A DNA stretch of 64,000 nt from Zygaena filipendulae (GCA_907165275.2 OU015672.1:4508501-4572500); one strand, 5' to 3'. Shown: positions 10,179-20,919, counted from the stretch's first letter. Made by a program: numbers and translations. Notes: generated by a model not told the origin, from the sequence alone.

Positions 10179-13100
10179 CTACGTCCTATTCTTGGGGTTG
10201 GACATTCTGATGATGACTTCGATTTTGGTGTGGGAGCTCTCCTTCTTGGGGTTGTAGAAGCGGCGGTCGTTGCGGTCCATCGGCACTAGAGGCTTGAAGT
10301 ACCAGCCGTAACTGTAGGTACATAGAATAACATTAACGTCGTATCACTGGCCAATATATTTTATCTTTTTTTTTTAAATAATAAGGTACTGCTACAACAT
10401 AAGGCAGCCTCCCTAGCCAAGTTGACACTTTATATTTTATAATCGTTAACGCAAAGAAAACTAAAATTGTCATATCACGTGGTCAACTGGGCCCTTATTC
10501 ACAATGATCATAACGCGTTATGATAAGACGGCGCAAAAACTGTCTTTCCCTCGTAATCAAAGAAGTTTTACTCCAAAAAAATACATCTACAACGTTTCTT
10601 ATGGCATAAAGAATAATAATTTCTAAAATTTTGGCATCTAGAACATTTGGGAATGCGTTTTTGGGACGCGCGTTATGGGCAAGGAATGTTGTTGGTCATA
10701 GTGGATAGGGGCCCTGGTTACGTTATAATCGTCCAGTCAAAGGTCCACCAGTGATCACGTGCCTTGACGATTTCGTTCCTAACCGCCGCACTCAGAGTCG
10801 ACTTTAATGATTACTTAGTTAAAACAAAACTGCCGTAATCAGTGCTTAACTAAGTAATCATTAAAGTCGACTCTGAGTGCGGCCCTTAGTTTTCTATGCG
10901 ATGACGATTAAAGATTGACAACTTGGCTAAGACTGACTGGTTAAAAAAAACTGTATCTCGTAGTAATAAAAAAATAACTACAGATTTAAATTCTTTAGGT
11001 GCCTAGTTTTTATAAGGACGTTATCGCGTCATTAGTAGGTATAGGTAATTGCATAATTGCATAATATACGCTTTCATGCCTTGATAGCTCAACCGATCAT
11101 CATGAAATCTTGTAAACACGTTTTCAGAGGTACAGAGAAGGACATATGGTACTTTTTTTCCCGGAATTCCCGTGGGATCTCCGAAAAAACGCGGGTGAAC
11201 CGCAGGGAATGACTAGTAAATAAATAAATGAACGCAATCCTAGTTTTCTTATGAAATCTTTCATTGAATTCAAGTCTCTTACGCTTGGTTCTCGGTGGCC
11301 GGTGAGGGGTATTTGCTGTGTGGTCCTTTAGCCCTGGTCTGCGCCACGTTGTGGTGGTAGTTCTCCACTTTGCGCGCCTGCTCCTCCGACTCGGCTTTGT
11401 GCTGGTCGTGTGCCGCGTAGAACTTTCCAGTCACCGGGATCGCTGCACATTGTGGTATCGTATATTATACATACATAATATAATAAAAATGTAACGGATC
11501 GCTGTCTATACATAAAAGATATATGAGAAAAAATATTACTGGGACCTTTACCAACGCAATAGTATAAAATACCCATACAATGATTGTTAGAATTTTTGTC
11601 TGTTTGTCTGTGCGTTTGTGCAGTACTCCGAAATGGCTTATTTATTATTTATTTATTTATTTAAAGAACTTTATTGCACATTTATGTACAAAAGGCGGAC
11701 TTAATGCCTAAGGTATTCTCTACCAGTCAACCTTTTGGCTAGGGGATAGTTTATCCGATTTAGATCAAGTTTTCATTAATATATTGCGCTAAGCTTCACT
11801 TAACATTTAGTGTTTGTTCCATAATATCAATCGCTTCATAAATAAAAAAGTTATGCCAACAATTCCGGAACTCACACAGGTGAAATCGCGGAGCACAGCT
11901 AGTAATAATTAATATCTTACTTCACAATAGATATATAATAGATAGATATAATAAATAGATCAACTTGATCCCAAACTGAGCCATAAGCAAGCTTGTGTCG
12001 TGGAAACCAAGTAAACGTGGTATATAGGTACTACATATTCTTACAGTAGGTACCTGGTACAGATATGTAAATACCTATGCGCCCAGACTGGAAAGAACAC
12101 CTGTGTGATTCACACATCACACAAAGTCCACTCCCACTGGGAATCGAACCCGGAACCGCTTGTTTAGCGGGTAGGCATGATGACCTACTGCGCTAATCCG
12201 GTCGTTACATCGTCTATCCATGTAAGCTATAAGCTTGTGTCATTGGCTTCTAAAATACAAGCTTATAGCTTAGTCTTGGATCAGGTAGTGTCGTGAAGTG
12301 CTATTATAATAATATTGTCTGTGGAACAAAACGCAACAAAAGAGCCGCACTAAAGTTGTGTCACAAATTGTTGGTAGATATAGGTTTGTTTTTGTCTCTC
12401 AGTCACATCAAGCATCAACAGAAGGAAGTAGTAAGGAAGAAGCAAAGGGGGAGTATGTCTGAAGTGGTCGCCACTAGCGACGCATTCAGATACAACGCTC
12501 ACGCGTTTCTTGCTTTTGTTGCACGTCTGCTCGAGCACTGGAGGTGAGTGAATATAGCCAACGCGACGTAAAATTGGCGTCGATATAAACATAACACTTT
12601 CTATTAGACTATAGCTTTAGCCCGCGGTTTCACCCGCGGGAATTCTGGAATAAAAAGTACCCTATGACACTCAGGTACACTGCATCATTCTATTGGTAAA
12701 AGAATATTGAAAATCGGTTCAGCAGATCCAGATATTAGATACCCCGTACAACCTCACAAACTCACAAACTTCACCTCGAAGTTGAATGTAGGGAACCATA
12801 GAACCATAAAAACATCGCGTTCAAGTCCCGCGTAATTTACATAATATAATGTGCTCAAAACGCGAAAATCTAAAAACTTTAATAACCATAGAACCGATTG
12901 TAATAATTCTTTCACTGATGGAAAACCACAATACCTATCCCTAAGTGACATAGGAGTTCATCCCGATACAAAGAGTTCCCTAAGGGATTCCAGTTACTAA
13001 TTGGTAAAGGTCATTCACCCGCGTAAAATCAAGTTTTTAATTTTTTTCTCTGTGATTTATCAATGTTTTTTAACCGACTTCCCATAAAGATGTTTTTTTT

Positions 13101-13859
13101 TATTTAATTATATTTCTATCATCTATATTAATTTTATTATCAATGTGAAAGTTTGGATGGATGGATGGGGTATAGATGTTTGTTACTCAATCACACCGGA
13201 CGGAAAGACGAACGAACGGATTCGGCACAGATATAGTTTACCCTGGACTACTGGACTACGACATAGGGCAATTTTTATTCTGCAATTTCCGTGAGAACTC
13301 CAAAATCACCGCAGGCGAAACCGGGGGGAACAGCTAGTGTAAGCATAAATATCGATGGTTTCAACACAACCGTTTAACCTTACGCTCTACTCTCTAGGTA
13401 TACTTACCTCTAATACAAGAAGATAATATTATGAGAATATGTTCAAGCGGAGCCAAGATGCGCAACACGATAAAATTTTATCGAGCCATTTTATCGATTC
13501 TCGTCGACATAATATATCGTTTTGTCTACCAGTGGTAAAAAATATTTAACCGAATCTAGTCTTAACTCAATACCCCACTACTGCATTTTTTTGCTTGGAC
13601 GCCCACAAATATTTGTCGTGTCGACAATTTTATCTTTCGTTCGATAAACATATCGTGGCGCGCATTTTAGCTATGCTGCAAAACGCACTGGTCCTTAGTT
13701 TCTAATCTAGTATCCTAGAAACTGAAAGCACTTACAACCGAAGTTAGGTCTGTATATCTTGTAGTTCCTAAAATGTTTCACCTCTCGGTAGATGATCTCA
13801 TTGAGCATGTGGATGTCGATTGGCATCCGGGTGCCGAACGTGCATTTTCCTTCGCCCAT
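10179..13859 (-). CDS. CFAP144: CFAP144 (FAM183) ciliary protein
   Basis: Three minus-strand exons, 13736-13859, 11283-11442 and 10179-10311, join in phases 1 and 2 to give 138 residues. All donors are GTAAG, and the acceptors end in GTGCAG and CTACAG. Residues 12-40 form the N-terminal helix (MPIDIHMLNEIIYREVKHF). Residues 45-85 are polar. The family signature follows: KYPSPATENQAYGWYFKPL, then PMDRNDRRFYNPKKES and HTKIEVI. I recall the FAM183/CFAP144 consensus as KYPxxxTExQxxGWxxxPL, then DRRxxxP, then xITxY. The length of about 138 matches the roughly 135-residue family. CFAP144 is a microtubule-associated protein of motile axonemes, so expression in testis and chordotonal neurons is likely. 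Start: first Met, in AAAATATGGGC context. It is convergent with the CCDC103-type gene, with a 996-bp gap. Confidence 0.85.
10414..10929. mobile_element. MITE with long inverted ends in CFAP144 intron 2
   Basis: Ends TAGCCAAGTTGACA and TGACAACTTGGCTA are inverted. Further matching blocks (TAATCGTTA, AGAAAACTAA) extend the terminal repeats to about 60 bp. A second palindrome lies inside at 10785-10883. It has no coding capacity. Confidence 0.65.
10785..10883. repeat. Perfect 38-bp inverted repeat
   Basis: Arms 10785-10822 and 10846-10883 are exact reverse complements, starting GCCGCACTCAGAGTCGAC, with a 23-bp loop. It lies inside the MITE at 10414-10929, in CFAP144 intron 2. Confidence 0.9.
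11085..11216 (+). mobile_element. Helitron-like copy, 5' eroded
   Basis: It contains CTCAACCGATCATCATGAAA, the GGTACAGAGAAGGACATA block and a 3' end GGGAATGACTAG. It is in CFAP144 intron 2, 66 bp from exon 2. Confidence 0.6.
11580..11902 (+). mobile_element. Helitron-like copy split by LINE tail
   Basis: The 5' part at 11580-11633 and the 3' part at about 11755-11902 (ending GAGCACAGCTAG) flank a minus-strand LINE 3' end at 11637-11751. That insert has a (TTTA)n tail, a CTTTATTGCAC signal and the GGCGGACTTAATGCCTAAGG block also seen at 6050-6085. The insert is younger than the Helitron copy. Confidence 0.6.
11935..12210 (-). mobile_element. tRNA-derived SINE (minus)
   Basis: The head on the minus strand (about 12210 to 12075) has a Pol III A box, TAGCGCAGTAGG, and a B box, GGTTCGATTCC, about 40 bp apart, so a tRNA-like promoter is intact. 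A GAATCACACAGGTGT segment, a CCAGTCTGGGCG block and the body with GACACAAGCTTG follow. It sits in CFAP144 intron 1. It does not fold as a full tRNA. Confidence 0.8.
12615..12750 (-). mobile_element. Helitron-like copy (minus)
   Basis: The minus-strand 3' hairpin (AGCCCGCGGTTTCACCCGCG in plus reading) is followed by AATAAAAAGTACCCTATG and GAAAATCGGTTCAGCAG. The CTAG end is degraded to CTTTAG. Confidence 0.6.
13130..13337 (+). mobile_element. Helitron-like copy
   Basis: It has a TTATTATCAATGTGAAAG-type start, GTTTGTTACTCAATCAC inside, and ends GGGGGGAACAGCTAG before T. It is in CFAP144 intron 1. Confidence 0.65.
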
Positions 13860-14790
13860 ATTTTGTGGATGATCTAATTGAAAAAAAAAAAAATAGGTAG
13901 GTATACCAGCTGTTTCCTGCGATTTTGCACGGTTCCGCGGAAACTCAGTGAAATCCGGTTCTTAGCTGACTCTACATAAACTAACCTGTCAAATTTCACC
14001 TTCATGGGTCAAGTGGTTTTCATGTTTATTTAGAGAGTCAGGGACCTTTTGCTTTAATACAAATAAACAATTAGGTAGACAATAAGCGCGTTATCATAAT
14101 ATCCAAAGTAATTTCAAGTGATATATCACTGTGAATTACTGAGGAAATCTCGTAGTTCAAACGGGTAAAACGGCTTGCTACTGCTACTACGTATTCTATA
14201 CAATAATATTTCAAAATGAAGGCATATAGATCTAGGTACCGGTGGTAGAGGAATTCCTCAGGGAATTTCAAAGTTCACGCAGCTCAGGTAAAACCGCTGG
14301 CAACAGCTGCTCTAATCTGCCAGTTTGGAATGAAAATCACAATAACTAATAACTATGGATTTATGCTTACCGACTATTCAAATGCTGTACTTATAACAAA
14401 TAATTTTTTATTCAAAATAATTACAAAAAGATTGTGAACTGTATATGAACGTTATGTAACAAAACTTGTAAATGTTTACAAAATATTCGCTGTCGAGTTG
14501 ACGTTTTAATATTTGAATATAACCACTGCGTTTTTTATGGGAGTATCAAGGGAAAGTAAGGAAATAGACTAACTGTACCTACTGTAAGAAAAAAGGTTCT
14601 ATTTAGACTGACTCAGGTTAAATTCAGCATAATATGATAAAGGTACTTAAAAAGGTGGGTAAAATGGTGACTTCAAGTGCATTTGCATTAATAATATTGG
14701 TTACCAGTCGATTCTCCACGGTTTTACTCGCGATGATTTCGGAGTTTCGTGGAAATTCCGGGTTAAAAGGACCCTGTCACCCGGGAACAC
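13860..14790. other. CFAP144 upstream region
   Basis: No exon is seen. The CFAP144 promoter should lie here, but I see no TATA box or other distinctive motif. Helitron-like remnants occur at about 14245-14310 (plus) and 14712-14780 (minus). Confidence 0.4.
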
Positions 14791-14794
14791 AGTA

Positions 14795-15256
14795 GTTTGC
14801 TCGGAATCAACTAGCGAATCGATCGCACTATGTTTTTAATATAAGTTCTATTTTTTCATTTTTACTAGCCCATGTCTAAATTTTTTTTTTTTTTTTTATG
14901 TAATAGGGGGCAAACGGGCAAGTGGTACACCTGATGGTAAGTGATTACCGCCGCCCATGGACATCTGCAACACCAGAAGGCATGCAGGTGCGTTGCCGAC
15001 CTGGAATGGGGATGGGAACTGGCTTTCAAGTGGGGCTGCCGGAATATAATACAACATTTGGCGCGTACGCTGAGCAAAACGGTAGGCGCGGGCGTAGCGC
15101 TTGGAACTTCGTAGATAGGTCACCTCCAAACTAATGTTGAATAACTTTTAAGTATAAATTTTTTTTACATAAAATATATTTTAATCATATTATTGTTTAT
15201 TTTTTTAAATGGGGTGTATCAGGTTTTCAGTTAATTAATTAACACGTTGTATAAAA
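14795..15256 (+). mobile_element. TIR MITE copy with SINE inserted
   Basis: The sequence from TTTGCTCGGAATCAACTAGC to the right end (TTAATTAACACGTTGT) matches the complete copy at 40811-41164. Relative to that copy, an extra block at about 14880-15045 starts with a poly-T run and GGGGGCAAACGGGCAAGTGG. It is a minus-oriented poly-A retroelement inserted in the MITE. The 28-bp left terminal repeat is lost. Confidence 0.7.
14880..15045 (-). mobile_element. Poly-A SINE-like insertion
   Basis: A minus-strand element with a T17 (A-tail) border at 14880 and the body GGGCAAGTGGTACACCTGAT and CCATGGACATCTGCAACACC. Relatives with the same body lie at 30385-30500 (opposite orientation), 55408-55480 and 55560-55715. 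It is probably the 3' portion of a SINE or LINE common in Lepidoptera. Confidence 0.65.
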
Positions 15257-17040
15257 AATGCGTGAGTTTCGTGGAACACTTGATTAGAACGAAGTTTTTT
15301 CCTTATTAAACTGTTAACTGATAAGTGAAACTAAAGCGTGTGAAACCGTGGGGAACAGCTAGTAATATATATTATACTAGTGCATTGGAATGCGCAACAA
15401 GCGCTACATTTCCAAAATATTTTTTTAACAGACAACAGTCAATGTAATCGTTTACGAGGTACGTAAGTTTACCTATCTCGTCAATATTTGAATCAAGTTG
15501 ACCGTGAAGTGTAAGAGAAGGGTCGCCGCCTGGAGGCTTGTGGAGCAACAGATGGGGATGTAAATTTTAATAGGTTAGTTAACGCAGTTAGCGACTCGCT
15601 CGAGTCCGCCTCGCCTAATGGTCTGGCTTGAGATTGCACCGAGATTAGCTTATAGGTACAGGTAACCCTCTTGTTTATACCTATACTTACCTAATTAAAA
15701 AATCTTTTATTAGGCATTGAATCGATTACTGTATAGGAATATTCATGGCAATGGGCCGATAATATTCATGCAATCAAATGTACCGTCCGTGCGTCATTTT
15801 GAATTCCACTTTGAGTAATTTTGTCCAACAAGATGTAATGTTCAAAAACAATATTTTAGCTCTTCATAAGAACTTCGAACAGAATGATCAATAGGTATAA
15901 TGAAATAAGTAGTAGAATGAAATTAAATACGTACATATACTTAAGAGCTTACATATGTTATAGATGTGGTCACTGACGGACAATGTTGATAAAGATTGCA
16001 GTGGGCCTAGTCTTCGTACAGAGCAAATATTTTACATTATGAAATCCTTTACCTACATAATATGAAAATTTGGTTTCCTAGCTAGTCTCCGCCACTTCGC
16101 CGGCGTGAATTTCGGGATCCCCTGAGGAACTCTGGTCTCTGTAATTACCCATATCAGCGTTTTTGATTTAAACAAACTTTTTCCTTCATTATAATATAGG
16201 TAACCACAACCATTTGACACTTTTGCAGAATATTCTCAAAGCAGTACTCCGGTATTGTCTTTTTCTGTACTCATAAAGACGTAGTCAGGTACCCACGAAA
16301 AAGTTCGAACCTATTAGGTACAAAAAGAATTATCTCCACGAGCACAAAAACGTCCTTGTGCCTGAACCGAATTTAAAAACGCAAGCTATCGGCAGAGCAC
16401 CGACAGGACACCTCGATTCCACGCCGTAGGTATCTGCCATTCCTGAGGCAGGCGAGGTGGGTACATTAAAAATTCCGATCACCCGCGCCCTCTGCCGGGC
16501 GAGCCCCCGATATTGCGGGTCCGCGGAATCGACGGCGCGGCGCGCGGCGTTTCGCGAGACAACTATCTCATAAGCCGTATAATTGGAATTGCCGCGAGAC
16601 GATCCTGACTCGTACCTCGACGTCGCTGTTTATAAAAGCAGCGGTTGAAACGTTAGAGCCACTGATATTAAAAATTTAAACGGTTGCCTAACCTCTTTTT
16701 TCTCTCTTCTATTAATTATTCTAATTAAACTATGTACCTACCTACTTGATTTTCTGTTAAACTCTAGTTTAACAGAAAATTAAGTATCATTCTACCAGAA
16801 AGACGAAATTTTGTGGGCTGTTTGTTTTACTCGGTATATGTAGGTATAGATGAATATAAAGAAGAAGAAAGAAAGAAAGAAAGATTTATTTAAGCAAAAA
16901 AGACAACACAAGTTAGGTTAAAAATAACTTTATAGTTAAGCTGTTAAGTGTAAGGCGTCTTATCGCTCAAAGCTATATTATGTTCTGGACGACAAAGATG
17001 CAAAAGAAAATTCTTACTAATTACTACAAATATATTATTA
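15257..17040. other. Intergenic stretch, one GC-rich island
   Basis: No exon recognised. It contains degraded Helitron-like pieces (15300-15363; 16080-16140, minus) and a GC-rich block with a TATA box (16480-16680, listed separately). It also has a 15-bp palindrome pair at 16749-16780 (ATTTTCTGTTAAACT) and a LINE 3' tail with (GAAA)n at 16860-16970. Confidence 0.45.
16480..16680 (+). promoter_or_regulatory. Candidate TATA promoter with GC-rich upstream
   Basis: In an AT-rich neighbourhood, 16480-16560 is strongly GC- and CpG-rich (GGCGCGGCGCGCGGC). It is followed at 16631-16638 by TATAAAAG and then CCACTGA about 25 bp downstream. This is compatible with a core promoter on the plus strand. 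No downstream exon is visible nearby. A distal 5' exon of the SLC6 gene is possible but untested. Confidence 0.3.
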
Positions 17041-17254
17041 CTAACTGTGCCCCGAGGTTTCACCCGCGGTAATTTCGGAGTTCCCGCAGGAATTCCGGGA
17101 TAAAAAGTATCCTATGTGCTTCTCTGTACCCCTGACAACGTGCATGCCAAATTTCATCCAAATCCGTTCAGCCGTTTTTGCGTGATTGAGTAACAGACAC
17201 ACAAACATCCAAACATCCAAACATCCACACTTTCACATTATAATATTAGTAGGA
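17041..17254 (-). mobile_element. Helitron-like element (minus)
   Basis: A full-length minus copy. In plus reading it runs CTAACTGTGCCCCGAGG, GGTTTCACCCGCGG, GACAACGTGCATGCC, ACAAACATCCAAACATCC, then TAATATTAGTAGGA before T. It ends where the next, plus-oriented copy begins. Confidence 0.75.
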
Positions 17255-17571
17255 TAAATGCGAAAGTGAGTTTGATTGTTTGTTTGTTACGCTTTCACGG
17301 CTAAACGGCTAAACCGATCACCACGAAATTTTGCATACACGATGTCAGGGGTACAGAGAAGGACTAGGCTACTTTTTATCCCGGAATTGTCACAGGAATT
17401 ACGAAATTAACTCGGAAAAAAATTATACATTAAACTTTGCATACTATACCTGCACGTTGTCAAGGGTAGGTATAGAAAAAATATAGGGTACTAGGGTAGT
17501 AAGTAGTTTTATCTCGGAATACTTACGGAATCTCCGAAACCAACGCGGGTGAAACCGCGGGGAACAGCTAG
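17255..17571 (+). mobile_element. Helitron-like element(s), plus, head-to-head
   Basis: It begins directly beyond the previous copy (AATGCGAAAGTGAGTTTG). A first body reaches CGAAATTAACTCGG, then a second partial body (TTTGCATACTATACCTGC) ends GCGGGGAACAGCTAG. It looks like one copy inserted into or recombined with another. Confidence 0.65.
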
Positions 17572-17639
17572 TTATAGGTAAGTTAAAAGGGGGTAGATAC
17601 GTAGGTAGGTACCTACTTAAAATCGAGCAGTTAAAAACT

Positions 17640-17870
17640 TTACCGCGTTCCAACCGCTGAGCGTATTCGCGACGGATTCCTTTCTAGGGTGGTGAGGAGC
17701 GTGGAGCATTCCTCGAACCGATGAGGCTGTAGAGCGGGGGAGGCGCGGGTGCAGGACGTGAGAATAGCCGACGATTTAATGACGCGCCTCCGCCGATAAT
17801 GAAGGGCAGGGTGGAAGTGGAACAGGTGGTCGCGAGTCGCACCGCTCTGGTATATTGCAGTATGATTGGT
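17640..17870. other. GC-rich island, unknown
   Basis: About 230 bp of GC-rich, non-repetitive sequence (TGGTGAGGAGCGTGGAGCAT, GACGCGCCTCCGCCG) between Helitron copies. There is no open frame and no clear motif. Regulatory or unannotated-exon origin is possible. Confidence 0.25.
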
Positions 17871-17953
17871 TTTGAAAAACGATTTAAGTATATATAATAG
17901 ATTTGTTACAGCTCTATTTATACTATATCATTAGGTATAATTTGTATGTATTA

Positions 17954-18259
17954 TCTATACATCTATACATACATATACATATAAATAAAATTGTAGTGTT
18001 TGTTTGTAACCAAATTAACAGCTTTTCACTAAATGCATATGAAAGTACCTATATGTATACGAATCTAACATAAATATAACAAATTTAAAAAAAATATCTC
18101 TGTTTGTTCCGGCTAATCTCTGAAACGGCTGGATCGATTTTAACAGGACTTTCACTGGGCTGATGTTTTAAGGAGCAACGTACTTTATTTTAGAAAAAAA
18201 AAAATAGTTTCTGCGGGAATTCCGAAACTTACGCGGGTGAAGTCGGGGGGCACAGCTAA
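17954..18259 (+). mobile_element. Long-form Helitron-like element
   Basis: It starts TCTATACATC, contains AACAGCTTTTCACTAAATGC and AACGGCTGGATCGATTTTAA, and ends GGGGGGCACAGCTAA before T. This subfamily also occurs at 1062, 18400-18474 (minus 5' part), 25345 and 26675. Confidence 0.65.
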
Positions 18260-18911
18260 TTCATTTAATTCATGGGCACGGCATAATAAAATTTCGAGGC
18301 CGTTTGAGGACTGCCCGAAAATTAATATTAGACAGACGAAAATTCAAAAAAATATTTTTTTATTTTAGTACCGTAGCTCGTAGGTAGGTATAATTTATAC
18401 TTATGCATTTAATGAAAAGCTGTTAATTTGGAATTACAAACATACACTTCAATTTTATTTATACTTATATAGATTAGGAAAGGAACGTTATCTATGTAAT
18501 AGTATTATAATAGCGACCAACCAATGTCAAATCCAAAGTGTTAAGTGGTAAGTTCTTAAAGGATTACAAAAAATGAGGCGTAAAATTTATATAAACGACT
18601 TGTTTTTATTCGAGCTGTAAGGGACAAATCTGACCCATTAACAATATTAATTAATACCATGTCAGTTGATAAAAGTATTCAGGTTAGAAGATGGCCGTCG
18701 CTTTGTCGACGTCTGTAATAATTCAAAATTTTGTCTTTTGTCTAGAATCCTGAAGCGTTCACTTTTCGCAATTATAAAATCTTTTGCAAACAAATATTTG
18801 AGCAAATTGTTACAAATTCGGAAAGATGAAGACTGATGAAAGTGATTTGTTGGATTTGAGTAAATACTGAGTAGGGACTTTAGTTGTAATATACTTATTA
18901 GTTTATTTATG

Positions 18912-19500
18912 ACTAACTGTTCTCCGCGGTTTCGCCCACATTAATAGGGATGTTGACAACTTTTGAAAATCAAAATTCTAATTAGTCCGTCATTTAGAAA
19001 ATCAAAAATCATTAGACACGTATTTTTTTATTTTTCAAATAAATTAAAATACACAGAGATAAAATGCATTAAAGTTTAGGGTGGGGGCTCGTGACGTCAC
19101 TTACCGCTACAAGCCGCCATACAAACTGCACTAGTTAGTGACGTCACGCGAAATTTCAACTCAATGTATCGCCGTTATTTTTTAATTACGTAAAAAAAGA
19201 AAAAATACGTGTCCAATATTTTTTATTAATCTACAAGACGGAATAATAAAAAAAAATTAGTCAAATAGCCTATTCCAGATTTACCACGGAAATGCCTATG
19301 TTCTTTTCTGTACCGCTGACAACGTAGGAGGCTTTGACGTTTTCCGCCACTTCCAACAATTATCGTTATATTCCATCTAACTAATTATACACAAAACCTT
19401 GACAACACCGCATGAAAATCCGTTCAGTAGTTCTTGAGTTTATCGCGAACAGACAGACAAGCACGGCGGAAGACTTTGTTTTATAATTTGTAGTGATAAG
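18912..19500 (-). mobile_element. Helitron-like element split by a MITE
   Basis: The minus 3' end at 18912-18943 (CTAACTGTTCTCCGCGGTTT) and the rest at about 19270-19500 (TTTACCACGGAAATGCC, AAATCCGTTCAGTAG, TTTATAATTTGTAGTGA) flank the MITE at 18945-19268. The MITE is younger. Confidence 0.6.
18945..19268 (-). mobile_element. TGACGTCA-containing MITE, copy 1
   Basis: Terminal repeats GGGATGTTGACAACTTTT and its inverted partner near TAGCCTATT bracket TAGTCCGTC motifs and a central TGACGTCAC pair (about 19092 and 19139). Other copies are at 39563-39889, 44781-45077 and partly at 39165-39425 and 61840-62000. Confidence 0.7.
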
Positions 19501-19614
19501 AACGTCGTATATTCTCTTTATTAGAAAAATTCGGTTAGCTGAGGTTTGAGCTAACAAGGATGCAATGGTTTTGAATAAGTCTTTTTTGATTGGGTACAAA
19601 GTCGTATCCATTTT

Positions 19615-20025
19615 GGGCTAACACCAGACCGCGAGGTCGGCCACCTAGACGGTGGGTCGACGATATCAGCAGGGCAATTATGTAACTTTTGTTGCTATCA
19701 TATTTCAGTTTCAGTCAGAAAAATAGCATATTTGTGATAAATTAATCATGTTTAGACAGTTTCAACTTTTGAAGTATGTTTATTTTGGGTGATTACTAGA
19801 TGTTGTAGGTGTCATAACGTGCATATTGTAATCGCAAAACCACCATGCTTTTGATTGAAACCGAAAAATATAGAAACAAAGGTTACATAATAGCCCCTCT
19901 GACGACACGGAGGCCGAGATTGGATGGCGACGGCCCAACATCGCTGGACGTGGAGGAGTTTGGAGGAGGCCTACGTCCACTCTTAGACGACATAAGGGCC
20001 GCTATGATGATGATGATGAAAAAGC
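19615..20025 (+). pseudogene. RTE-type LINE 3' end, split by a MITE
   Basis: The piece at 19920-19990 translates as DWMATAQHRWTWRSLEEAYV. That is the last segment of RTE-clade ORF2 as I recall it, and a (GATGAT)n tail follows. The short piece at 19615-19670 (LTPDREVGHLDGGS) is upstream ORF2. Between them sits the MITE at 19672-19896. Confidence 0.6.
19672..19896. mobile_element. MITE with GTAAC terminal repeats, copy 1
   Basis: Ends GGGCAATTATGTAAC and GTTACATAATAGCCC are inverted. The inner sequence has GTGCATATTGTAATCGCAAA. Two more copies lie side by side at 53655-53880 and 53905-54105. Confidence 0.7.
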
Positions 20026-20400
20026 CGTACCTATCACAGTATATTTGCTGTCGTACCTCAACGAAGTAGAGGTTAAAAGTTTAATTTTTGGTTTTTAATG
20101 GTTAAATTTCGTTTGGTTTTTACATCTTGCAAATCAAAACAAAACTGAAAACTAAATGAGATACGTTTAAATGTTAGAGCCGTTGTAAATTAGCGCGCTC
20201 CCAGATCCCTTAGTGAGCACAATAAACCCAGCGATGCATGAAGAGGTCTAGTATTATGTGATATTAATTTTTCTCTGTCGAAAAATGCTTATGCCATGTG
20301 ACCTTACCCAACATACCTAGCGACTGGCTCTTAAAACCACTGTTATAAGTTAACGATGGACATAAACTTATCTGGTCCAAAATCGGGAAATATGTTATAC

Positions 20401-20745
20401 TAGCTGTTTCCTGCGGTTTCGCCCGCGTCTTACTCCCCGCGAGAATTCCGGGACAAAAAGTACCCTATCTGTACCCGGTGTCAGGGTACCGTGTACAATT
20501 GTACATATGCAAAATTGAATGCACTTTTTTCGACACTACGAACAATTAGTTATCGCTTTATTTTGACCAATTTACGCAAAACCTTGAAAAATTATATATC
20601 TAAACCTCGTAAATCACTCTATCTATTGGTGAAAACCGCATAAAAATTCTTTTGTTTTTTTTTTTTTGTTGGTTTTGAGTTTGAGTTTATCGCGAACAAA
20701 CAGACAGACACGGCGGTGAACTTTGTTTTATAATATGTACCTAGT
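20401..20745 (-). mobile_element. Helitron-like pieces (minus)
   Basis: 20401-20500 has CTAGCTGTTTCCTGCGG and the GACAAAAAGTACCCTATC block. 20590-20745 has TTTATCGCGAACAAACAGAC and TTTTATAATATGTA. A diverged middle separates them. Confidence 0.55.
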
Positions 20746-20919
20746 GATTATAAAGTTTTAGGTATCTTGTGACCCAGAAAACTGTAATGTCGTTGATTTT
20801 AGTTGATTTTCAATGACTATTTTTAATTGCTTTTAATGCATATACTTTATCATTTTGGTCGATTTGTCTTGTACAATTAAAAGATACGGTTTATTGAATT
20901 CCATCCATTTAAACTATAC

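Noticed and set aside
12293..12592. Overlapping open frames on both strands (84 and 80 codons)
   Set aside because: They lie within CFAP144 intron 1, overlap each other antisense, and neither resembles a protein family.
17041..17571. CRISPR-like array from the many GC-rich GCGGGTGAAACCGC repeats
   Set aside because: The repeats are 3' hairpins of dispersed Helitron-like elements, not evenly spaced repeats with unique spacers.
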